The notes beneath the pieces are model-generated. The model was not told where the DNA came from. It ran no database searches and saw nothing but the letters and a program-made list of their open reading frames with translations. From contig JAKASH010000255.1 of NCBI GenBank assembly GCA_021828225.1, positions 1 to 5,548 on the forward strand: a stretch of 5,548 nt of DNA. The letters run 5' to 3'. The first letter of the stretch is position 1. Each line of letters starts with the position of its first letter. A program made the translations under genes and the position numbers. This DNA is from Acidobacteriota bacterium (GTDB lineage: Bacteria > Acidobacteriota > Terriglobia > UBA7540). Below are positions 1 to 5,548 of this stretch, piece after piece.

Positions 1-20
1 ACCAAAACCGGAGGACTGCG

Positions 21-1454
21 CTACTCCGTTGCGCTGATCCCAAGCGATTTCATTTTGCGATAGAGATGGCTGCGCTCCAGCCCCAGAACTTCCGCGGTGC
101 GGCTGACGTTGCCCTGGTTTTCATCCAGCTTGCGCAGGATGAAATCGCGCTCGTAAGCGGCGCGCGCTTCGTGCAGGGTGGAGAAACCGCCTGATACGCC
201 GCGGGAAGATCCCGGGCGTTCGTGATGGTTGGTGAGAGTTTGAGGAAGGTGGCGCCGCTCGATCCGGTCGCCGGAGACCATGATGACCATGCGTTCAACC
301 AGGTTCCTGAGCTCGCGGACATTTCCCGGCCAGCGGTAGCGCAGCAGGACTTCCAGCGCCGGTTCTGAAAAATGTTTGGGGCGGCGGCCATAAGCGGATG
401 CAAAAGTCTGCAGAAAGAAATCCAGCAGCTCCTGGATGTCCTCCGAATGTTCGCGCAGCGGTGGAACAAAGAAGGGAATCACATTGAGCCGGAAAAAGAG
501 GTCTTCGCGGAAATTTCCCTTCTGAATTTCCTCGTCCAGATTCTTGTTGGTGGCGGCCACCACGCGAACGTCCACGGCAAGCTCTTTCTTCGAGCCCAGC
601 GGCGAAAACCGCTGCTGTTCGATCACGCGCAGCACTTTGGACTGAGTCCGCAGGCTCATATCCCCGATTTCGTCGAGAAAAAGGGTTCCCTCGTCAGCCT
701 GTTCGAACTTTCCCACCTTGTCCTCAACCGCCCCGGTAAAAGAGCCTTTGACGTGGCCGAACAATTCGCTCTCAATCAATTCCTCGGGAATGGCGGCGCA
801 GTTGACTTCGACGAAGGGATTGTCGCGGCGCAGGCTCATGCGGTGCAGGGCGTGGGCCACAAGTTCCTTGCCCGTCCCGCTTTCCCCGTAAATCAGAACG
901 CGGCCATGGGTGGGAGCGGCAAGCGCAAGCTGCTGCCGCAAAGCTTTCATGGGAATGCTGTCGCCGATAATGCGGTAGTCGCCTTCCAGCTTGCGCCGCA
1001 ACTGGCGGTTCTGCGCAGAGAGCGACATCTCCTCGGTGGCATGCCTCAGCGTGAGCAGCGTCTTTTCGATGGAGAGCGGCTTTTCGATGAAATCGAAGGC
1101 GCCCTTCTTGGTTGCGCGAACTGCCGTCTCAATCGTGCCGTGTCCGGAAATCATGACGACGACCGGCGGGTTTTCAGACTCGCGGATTCTGACCAGTGTT
1201 TCAAGCCCGTCGATGCCTGGAAGCCAGATGTCAAGCAGGACGACATCGACCTTCTCCTTGCTGAGGAAAGCCAGGCAGTCCTCGCCGCTTTCGACGGCCG
1301 TAACCTGATAGCCCTCGTCCTGGAGAACGTCCGACAGCGATTGCCGGATGCCGGCTTCGTCGTCGACAACCAGCACCGAATAGTTCTTCAAACCTCTCTC
1401 CGTCCGACCCGTCTCATCGTAAGGGCTAGCATCTGTTTGCTTACTCAATAGCAT
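21..1454 (-). CDS. ntrX: NtrX-like sigma-54-dependent response regulator (NtrC family)
   Basis: This is a cytoplasmic transcription activator that, once phosphorylated by its partner kinase, would remodel sigma-54 RNA polymerase at enhancer-dependent promoters. The receiver domain (about residues 25-140) has the acidic pocket D31/D32/E33, phospho-acceptor D75, switch S103 and K125. The AAA+ domain (about 162-400) has Walker A GESGTGKE (190-197), the sigma-54 contact loop GSFTGA (237-242, Ala-to-Ser variant of GAFTGA), Walker B LFLDE (258-262), the arginine-finger region FREDLFFR (315-322) and sensor II WPGNVREL (375-382). A Fis-type helix-turn-helix fills about 447-472. The length of 477 is normal and all catalytic residues are present. 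The ATG at 1454 is preceded by AAAGGG with a 10-base spacer, and no other ATG occurs before residue 101. It lies 22 bases after the NtrY-like kinase, which supports NtrX over other NtrC-family members; the precise regulon cannot be read from sequence. Confidence 0.92.
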   Translation of the reverse strand: MLLSKQTDASPYDETGRTERGLKNYSVLVVDDEAGIRQSLSDVLQDEGYQVTAVESGEDCLAFLSKEKVDVVLLDIWLPGIDGLETLVRIRESENPPVVVMISGHGTIETAVRATKKGAFDFIEKPLSIEKTLLTLRHATEEMSLSAQNRQLRRKLEGDYRIIGDSIPMKALRQQLALAAPTHGRVLIYGESGTGKELVAHALHRMSLRRDNPFVEVNCAAIPEELIESELFGHVKGSFTGAVEDKVGKFEQADEGTLFLDEIGDMSLRTQSKVLRVIEQQRFSPLGSKKELAVDVRVVAATNKNLDEEIQKGNFREDLFFRLNVIPFFVPPLREHSEDIQELLDFFLQTFASAYGRRPKHFSEPALEVLLRYRWPGNVRELRNLVERMVIMVSGDRIERRHLPQTLTNHHERPGSSRGVSGGFSTLHEARAAYERDFILRKLDENQGNVSRTAEVLGLERSHLYRKMKSLGISATE

Positions 1455-1464
1455 ACCGCTTTTG

Positions 1465-1470
1465 CCCTTT
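1465..1470 (-). promoter_or_regulatory. Ribosome binding site of the ntrX-like gene
   Basis: On the minus strand AAAGGG lies 10 bases before the ATG at 1454, within the 22-base gap after the kinase stop codon. A second purine block, AAGGAC (1471-1476), directly follows that stop. This supports the chosen start and suggests the regulator is translated from the same message as the kinase. Confidence 0.55.
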
Positions 1471-1476
1471 GTCCTT

Positions 1477-3732
1477 CTACGCTTCCTGAGACGGAGACCC
1501 TGTTATCGCGGCAGCGTGCTCCACGGGCAATTCGATAATGAACTTTGTTCCGAGCGGAAGATTCTCTTCCACCCGAATGGTTCCATTGTGCTCTGAAATA
1601 ATGCGGTTGACGATGGCCAGTCCCAGCCCGGTGCCTCGCCGCTTGGTGGAAAAGAACGGGAAAAAGAGGCGCTCCTTGGCCTCCAGCGGAATGCCGGGTC
1701 CACTATCCGCCACCATGAGGATGACCGTGTCCCGTTCCGAATCGAGCTGCGTGCGCACCCAGATTGCCTTTGCCGGCGAATGCTCCAAGGCTTCCGCGGC
1801 GTTGTCAATCAGGTTGACCAGAACTCGCTTCATCTGGTCCGGATCGGCGTAAATCGGCGGCAAATCCGCTGCCAGCTCGCATCGCATCGTGATCCCATCC
1901 AGGCGGCCTTCAAAGACCTGCAAGGCCTTCCCGACAATGCCGTTCACGTCCGCAAGGACGGGCCGGGACGCTGGGAAACGGGCAAAATGAGAAAATTCGT
2001 CAACCAGTGTTTTCAGCGTTGCCACTTCACGCTCGATCAGCGAAGCGCTCTGCTCCACGGCCGTGACCAGATCCTTGCCCGGCAGAGCCGGGTCCGCGCG
2101 GCCGATCCAGCGGCGAATCCGTTCCGCCGAAAGCTGAATCGGAGTCAGGGGATTCTTGATTTCGTGGGCAATGCGCTGCGCGACTTCCTGCCAGGCCACG
2201 GCCTTCTGAGCACGCAGCAGCTCGGTGAGGTCTTCCAGGACCAGGAGCGACCCCACGGCGCCGTGGCGGGCGCGAATGGAGGAAAGCGTCAGGGCAACGA
2301 AGGCGCGCCGGTTGCCCAATCCTACTTCCATCTGGCGCGTGACCACGCCCTGGCGCAAAGCGCGCCGGAACAGGCGCGCGACTTCGCGGGCTTCGTCGGG
2401 CGAGAAGAGGTCGCCCAGGCGCTGCGCGCTCCTGATGGCGTCTGGGCCGAACATCCGCTCCGCGGTGGAATTGACCTGCACAATCCGTCCTTGCGGGTCA
2501 AAAGAGACGACGCCGGTCGGAATGTTTTCGAGAATAGCCTCCATGACGTTGCCGCGCTCTTCCAGTTCCCGGTTGGCCTTCTGGATTTCCTGCGCGGCGC
2601 GTTCGAGCGCCAGGCGATTTTCCTTTAATTGCCGGGTCATCTCATTAAAAGAATGAATCAGCCTGCCCAGCTCGTCATCGCCGTGCGCGGCAATGCGATA
2701 GTCGAGGTTTCCCCGGGAGACTTCGTGGGTGGCATTGGCAAGCGCCTGGATGGGCACCGTCACCTGTTTGGAAAAGAAAAGCGCAAACCACGAGGCCACG
2801 AAGAGAATCAATAGCGTCAGCAGACTCAGCGATAACAGGTAGACGCGGCGGACGGCCTTCCGCTGGCGGCTCAGTTGGTCATATTTCTGCGCTTCGCTTT
2901 GAATCTGGCTGGCAATATGTGCAATGTTCATCGGCAGCCGGGTCATGGAAACGATGACCCCGGACGTTCCGCCGGCAGCAAAAGTCAGCGGCTTGACCGA
3001 AAGAAAAAGTTCCTCGTCGTTAAACCTTTTTCGAATGGAAATCCCTGCCGGGGGCAAATCCCTGAAGTTGTGATGAGGCAAAAGCGCGCGGACTGCCGCT
3101 CCGCTCAACTCGACCTTGCCTCCGGAGGCGAGGAGGTTTCCATTCGGATTAAAGAACATTGCGGACTCGGACGACAAGTCAACAACCTCGCGCTCCAGCA
3201 CCCGCTTGAGGGCTGCGCGGTCGCCCAGAGAGGCGGCTTCTGCAAGCTGCGGGCTGGCGGAGAGATGGACCGCCAGGTGGCGCGACCGGTTTTCCGCCTG
3301 AATTGCGAGCTGATGGACGACTTCGGTGGCGTCGGTGCGCACGACGTCAAAGGGAATCCCGAACCACTTGTCAATACTCCGGTTCAGCAGGCCGTAGGAG
3401 AACGCAAACAGGAAGCAGACCGGAACCAGCGTCAGCGCCAGAAACGCCACCACCATCTTGGTCTTAAAGCGCGAACCGAGCTTGTGGCTCCGCCTTTCGA
3501 CATAAAGCTTCAGCAGGATCCGCGCCAGGATGAGGGCGAAGATGACGAAGGCCAGAAAGATGAGGGTGGAGACAACCACCAGCAGGATGGTCTGGGAGGC
3601 GCTCCTCGGATGAATAAAAGAAAGGTTCAGCGAAGCCTGGCTCCAGCCGATAAACAAGAGGATGGGCACGACGATGAGCAGGAAGATCAGGAAAGCTCGC
3701 CGGGGAGAATGCGGATTTTCATTCGGAGCCAT
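1477..3732 (-). CDS. ntrY: NtrY-like membrane sensor histidine kinase
   Basis: This is an inner-membrane sensor kinase expected to autophosphorylate on His523 and pass the phosphate to the adjacent NtrX-like regulator. Hydrophobic segments lie at about 13-30, 47-75, 92-115 and 297-320. The basic stretch 76-92 marks a cytoplasmic loop, so residues of about 116-296 form a periplasmic sensing region. After TM4 come a HAMP linker (about 318-372), a coiled-coil stretch (about 365-395), a PAS domain (about 395-505), a HisKA domain with HEIKNPLTP (523-531), and an HATPase domain with N-box N640/N644, G1 box DSGPG (676-680), F box FPFFSTK (691-697) and G2 box GTGLGL (700-705). All catalytic boxes are intact, and the domain order and length fit NtrY (COG5000). 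The ATG at 3732 precedes a short polar, then basic (RR) N-terminus ahead of TM1. It overlaps the glycosylase stop by 14 bases. The ligand is unknown; in other bacteria NtrYX has been linked to nitrogen, redox or envelope control. Confidence 0.92.
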   Translation of the reverse strand: MAPNENPHSPRRAFLIFLLIVVPILLFIGWSQASLNLSFIHPRSASQTILLVVVSTLIFLAFVIFALILARILLKLYVERRSHKLGSRFKTKMVVAFLALTLVPVCFLFAFSYGLLNRSIDKWFGIPFDVVRTDATEVVHQLAIQAENRSRHLAVHLSASPQLAEAASLGDRAALKRVLEREVVDLSSESAMFFNPNGNLLASGGKVELSGAAVRALLPHHNFRDLPPAGISIRKRFNDEELFLSVKPLTFAAGGTSGVIVSMTRLPMNIAHIASQIQSEAQKYDQLSRQRKAVRRVYLLSLSLLTLLILFVASWFALFFSKQVTVPIQALANATHEVSRGNLDYRIAAHGDDELGRLIHSFNEMTRQLKENRLALERAAQEIQKANRELEERGNVMEAILENIPTGVVSFDPQGRIVQVNSTAERMFGPDAIRSAQRLGDLFSPDEAREVARLFRRALRQGVVTRQMEVGLGNRRAFVALTLSSIRARHGAVGSLLVLEDLTELLRAQKAVAWQEVAQRIAHEIKNPLTPIQLSAERIRRWIGRADPALPGKDLVTAVEQSASLIEREVATLKTLVDEFSHFARFPASRPVLADVNGIVGKALQVFEGRLDGITMRCELAADLPPIYADPDQMKRVLVNLIDNAAEALEHSPAKAIWVRTQLDSERDTVILMVADSGPGIPLEAKERLFFPFFSTKRRGTGLGLAIVNRIISEHNGTIRVEENLPLGTKFIIELPVEHAAAITGSPSQEA

Positions 3733-4498
3733 GAGCTTCTACGCCGCCCTCCCTTCGTGGGACTGTCCGAAATTCGCGCCGGGTGGTCTTGAGACGCCGG
3801 CCGGAATGATCGCCTCCATGAGCGGGCAGAAAAGGCTGCAACGGGCAGCCTTCGCACTCGGCAACCTGCCGCTTGCAATTCCTCTTTCCGGCTTCAACCA
3901 GCAACGCGTGAAACTCATTAAACAGCGCTTCATTCGCCGGCAGATGCTGATGGAGGAAGCGCTGCGCGGCGGCATAGCCGTCCTGCGGAGGAATCAAAGC
4001 GTGGCGAGCCAGGACGCGCCGCGTGTAGGCGTCGGCGACAAAGAAGGGCATTTTCCCGGCATAGAGCAGGATGGCGTCTGCGGTTTCGGGACCAAGCCCT
4101 CGAAGCGCGAGCAATTGCGACCGGGCCGCTTCCGGCGGCTGGGCAAAGAGCGCATCCAGCGAACCGCCGTGAAAGCCGTCGAGCCAATGGACGAAGGATC
4201 GAATGGTGCGTGCCTTCTGCCGGAAATACCCCGCCGGCCGGACACAGGTTTCAAGCTCCTGAATCGACGCCCGGCGCAGTTCCGGCCAGCGCAGAAGGCC
4301 GGCCTTCCGCAGACGGGCAATGGCCAGGGCAGCATTCTGCCAGGTGGTGTTCTGAGTCAGGATCGCGCCGAGGATGACCTCCAGGCGAGTGCGTGCCGGC
4401 CACCAACCCTGGGGGCCGAACTGCCGAAGGAGCTCTTCGTAGTACTTTTCCAGCACTTCACCCGGCTCAACACCAGACGGCTGAGCCGTGCGTTGCAT
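3719..4498 (-). CDS. HhH-GPD DNA glycosylase, endonuclease III related, MagIII-like
   Basis: This is a probable base-excision repair enzyme that removes damaged, probably alkylated, bases. The fold is shown by the segment LGAILTQNT (43-51), the helix-hairpin-helix LRGLGPETADAI (132-143) and the catalytic Asp in VADAYTRRV (D156, aligned with D138 of E. coli Nth). The Nth catalytic lysine position holds Glu138, so AP-lyase activity is unlikely. Features recalled from Helicobacter MagIII recur here: the WWP pocket motif (32-34), CVRPAG followed by QKA (85-96), Glu and Asp 18 residues apart, and a late GK (K205). This suggests 3-methyladenine-type specificity. The iron-sulfur motif is incomplete: C208, C215 and C218 have correct spacing, but Leu224 replaces the fourth Cys. 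A basic, probably disordered tail follows (about 226-259). An in-frame TAA 9 bases upstream rules out a longer N-terminus. No Shine-Dalgarno is seen, so the start could be leaderless or slightly downstream. Confidence 0.85.
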   Translation of the reverse strand: MQRTAQPSGVEPGEVLEKYYEELLRQFGPQGWWPARTRLEVILGAILTQNTTWQNAALAIARLRKAGLLRWPELRRASIQELETCVRPAGYFRQKARTIRSFVHWLDGFHGGSLDALFAQPPEAARSQLLALRGLGPETADAILLYAGKMPFFVADAYTRRVLARHALIPPQDGYAAAQRFLHQHLPANEALFNEFHALLVEAGKRNCKRQVAECEGCPLQPFLPAHGGDHSGRRLKTTRREFRTVPRREGGVEAHGSE

Positions 4499-4507
4499 GG
4501 TTTGAAG

Positions 4508-4534
4508 TTAATACGGCCCTGTCGGGAAAGTCAA
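4508..4534 (-). promoter_or_regulatory. Candidate sigma-70-type promoter of the glycosylase-ntrYX operon
   Basis: On the minus strand TTGACT (4529-4534) matches five of six -35 bases and TATTAA (4508-4513) matches four of six -10 bases. The spacer is only 15 bases, shorter than the preferred 17. Transcription would start within a few bases of the ATG at 4498, giving a leaderless or nearly leaderless message, which fits the absence of a ribosome binding site there. This is a pattern match only. Confidence 0.3.
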
Positions 4535-4597
4535 GTTCGGCCGCAAATTTCACGGTGAAGCTGGTGACGGTTCGCAAATGATAATGGTGGCAATTTT

Positions 4598-4621
4598 GTA
4601 GCGGCGCTGTCCTCAGCGCCG
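4598..4621 (+). repeat. REP-like unit 1 (GTAG head plus hairpin)
   Basis: GTAG occupies 4598-4601. A perfect 8-bp stem follows: CGGCGCTG (4602-4609), loop TCCT (4610-4613), CAGCGCCG (4614-4621). No T-run follows, so it does not look like an intrinsic terminator. Confidence 0.75.
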
Positions 4622-4625
4622 AAAT

Positions 4626-4650
4626 GCGCCGGTGGGGACACCGGCGCTAC
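4626..4650 (-). repeat. REP-like unit 2 (GTAG head plus hairpin, inverted)
   Basis: Read on the minus strand, GTAG (4647-4650) heads a perfect 9-bp stem; on the plus strand this is GCGCCGGTG (4626-4634), loop GGGA (4635-4638), CACCGGCGC (4639-4647). The G of the head also forms the outermost stem pair. It is inverted relative to unit 1, from which it is separated by the spacer AAAT. Confidence 0.75.
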
Positions 4651-4660
4651 AGCTCTTCAA

Positions 4661-4670
4661 AGGACACAGG
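4661..4670 (+). promoter_or_regulatory. Ribosome binding site deciding the pilB-like start
   Basis: The purine-rich AGGACACAGG ends 9 bases before the ATG at 4680, a normal Shine-Dalgarno spacing for its last AGG. The alternative in-frame ATG at 4698 has no comparable purine block in front of it, so 4680 is preferred. Confidence 0.5.
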
Positions 4671-4679
4671 ATTGAGCAA

Positions 4680-5548
4680 ATGCAAATAACCACTGACATG
4701 CCGGAAAGCATTCGTGGACACAAGAAGTCCGGGAGATTAGGCGAACTCCTGATCAAGGAAAATTCCATTACGCCGGCTCAACTTGAGCAGGCCCTTGAAC
4801 TGCAACGGAAGCAGGGCGGCCGGCTGGGCACCAGCCTGGTCAAGCTCGGTTTTCTGAGCGAGGAAGAGATCACGGCCACCCTTTCGCGCCAGTGCGGTAT
4901 TCCGTCGGTTAATCTGGCCAGCCTGGAGGTTGATCCCAGCCTGATCCGGCTGGTTCCGATGGAGACCGCGCTGAAATACCAGGTGCTGCCTCTCAGCCGC
5001 GTGGGTTCATCGCTGACTCTTGCCATGGCCGATCCGTCCAACGTTTCTATCATGGACGATATCAAGCTGATGACAGGATTCAGCATCGAGCCGGTGGTGT
5101 CGTCGGAGGCTTCTCTCGAGAAGGCCATCCGAAAGCATTACGGCTCCGCCGAGGAACAGGAACGCCGGAAAGAAATTGAAGAACTGGCCAGCTTCATCGG
5201 TGAAGGGCAGACCGGGAACGTGGAAGTGGAACCAGAAGACAAGTTCCCCCTGGGCCCGGGCGCTTCGGAAAAGGCAGACGAAGCTCCGGCCAACAAGCTT
5301 GCCAATTACATCCTGACGGACGCGGTCGAGCGCCGTGCCAGTGACATTCACCTGGAATCCTGCGAGAAAGAGTTCCGGCTTCGTTACCGGATTGACGGCG
5401 TGCTGCAAGGTGACAGGCCCCCGCCAGCCGGCCTGCGCGATGCCACGATCAGCCGTCTCAAGAAAATGGCCAAAATCGACCCTGCCGAAAAACATCTGCC
5501 GCAGGAGGGCCGCGCCACGGTCCGGATGCTGCGCGACGGCAAGAAGAA
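4680..5548 (+). CDS. pilB: PilB/GspE-type secretion ATPase with MshEN domain, 3' truncated by window end
   Basis: This is the N-terminal 289 residues of a hexameric cytoplasmic ATPase that powers type IV pilus extension or type II secretion; the frame is open to the window edge. Residues of about 18-155 form an MshEN (T2SSE-N) domain with two 24-residue motifs, RLGELL...Q (19-42) and RLGTSL...Q (48-71), separated by exactly five residues, the known c-di-GMP-binding arrangement. An acidic linker (about 156-203) leads to the N2 part of the ATPase, with SDIHLE (221-226), YRIDGVL (236-242) and LPQEGR (273-278), all typical of PilB/GspE. Walker A, the Asp and His boxes, Walker B and any zinc-binding cysteines would lie beyond the window. 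The start at 4680 is chosen from the purine-rich AGGACACAGG; ATG 4698 is the alternative. It is divergent from the glycosylase-ntrYX operon. PilB is favoured over GspE by general similarity, but the downstream genes needed to decide are not visible. Confidence 0.9.
   Translation, partial: MQITTDMPESIRGHKKSGRLGELLIKENSITPAQLEQALELQRKQGGRLGTSLVKLGFLSEEEITATLSRQCGIPSVNLASLEVDPSLIRLVPMETALKYQVLPLSRVGSSLTLAMADPSNVSIMDDIKLMTGFSIEPVVSSEASLEKAIRKHYGSAEEQERRKEIEELASFIGEGQTGNVEVEPEDKFPLGPGASEKADEAPANKLANYILTDAVERRASDIHLESCEKEFRLRYRIDGVLQGDRPPPAGLRDATISRLKKMAKIDPAEKHLPQEGRATVRMLRDGKK

Larger units (their letters stand above)
4597..4651. repeat. GTAG-headed inverted REP-like pair (BIME-like element)
   Basis: Two palindromic units face each other in a 55-bp element whose ends, TGTAGCG (4597-4603) and CGCTACA (4645-4651), are exact inverted repeats. 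Each unit is a GTAG head followed by a GC-rich stem and a four-base loop. Aligning the left unit with the reverse complement of the right over 25 bases gives 20 identities. Four of the five differences (unit positions 8/23 and 11/20) are paired compensatory changes inside the stem, and the fifth is in the loop. A GTAG head next to a hairpin is the known signature of REP sequences served by RAYT (TnpA_REP) transposases. The element fills the 3' part of the divergent intergenic region and ends 28 bases before the pilB-like start. Genome-wide copy number cannot be judged from one window. Confidence 0.75.

Noticed and set aside
1..20. Possible terminator or next gene after the ntrX-like stop
   Set aside because: Only 20 bases are available beyond the stop and they show no hairpin or coding signal.
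372..1451. Long plus-strand open frame opposite the ntrX-like gene
   Set aside because: It mirrors a fully conserved NtrC-family gene, has no recognisable domain, and its openness follows from third-position GC bias on the coding strand.
3662..4558. Plus-strand open frame opposite the glycosylase and kinase start
   Set aside because: It lies antisense to two well-supported genes, has no family resemblance, and runs through the candidate operon promoter.
4580..4585. GATAAT as a -10 element for the pilB-like gene
   Set aside because: Five of six bases match, but no reasonable -35 lies 16-18 bases upstream, so it is not listed as a promoter.
4588..4602. Possible sigma-54 promoter (TGGCA followed by GC) before the pilB-like gene
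   Set aside because: The GG-to-GC distance is one base shorter than the nearly invariant -24/-12 spacing, the -12 element reads GTAGC rather than TTGC, and its GC is part of the REP-like unit.
4602..4647. The two hairpins as intrinsic terminators
   Set aside because: Neither stem is followed by a T-run on either strand, and no gene ends here; both neighbouring genes start from this region.
5007..5495. Minus-strand open frame within the pilB-like gene
   Set aside because: The plus strand here encodes a clear MshEN/ATPase protein; the antisense frame shows no motif.

Overview
The window holds four protein genes in two divergent groups around a 181-base intergenic region, with no RNA gene, CRISPR array or insertion sequence visible. 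The moderately GC-rich DNA, the NtrY/NtrX pair, a MagIII-like endonuclease-III-family glycosylase and a PilB-type ATPase with a c-di-GMP-binding N-terminus together suggest a free-living Gram-negative bacterium. Acidobacteriota is my best guess, but this is inferred from gene content and protein style, not from a marker gene.

The minus-strand group (positions 4498 down to 21) is a tight operon, in transcription order: (1) a 259-residue HhH-GPD DNA glycosylase related to endonuclease III and resembling the 3-methyladenine glycosylase MagIII; (2) a 751-residue NtrY-type membrane histidine kinase whose start overlaps the glycosylase stop by 14 bases; (3) a 477-residue NtrX-type sigma-54 activator starting 22 bases after the kinase. 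Kinase and regulator form a cognate two-component system: an extracytoplasmic or membrane signal is passed from His523 of NtrY to Asp75 of NtrX, which would then activate sigma-54 promoters. The glycosylase is probably cotranscribed and translationally coupled to the kinase.

The plus-strand group starts at 4680 with the 5' part of a PilB/GspE-type secretion ATPase. It is cut by the window end before its Walker A motif. Its N-terminus carries two complete 24-residue MshEN motifs, which points to control of type IV pilus extension (or type II secretion) by c-di-GMP.

The intergenic region (4499-4679) contains the most unusual DNA structure of the window: a 55-bp inverted pair of GTAG-headed palindromes (4597-4651). 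The two copies differ mainly by compensatory base changes that keep both stems intact. It looks like a REP/BIME-type element and lies just upstream of the pilB-like start, so it is either in that gene's leader or on its promoter.

No wholly new system is evident. The points worth checking are the REP-like pair, the glycosylase with an incomplete iron-sulfur ligand set, the coupling of a repair enzyme to NtrYX, and the c-di-GMP input on PilB.
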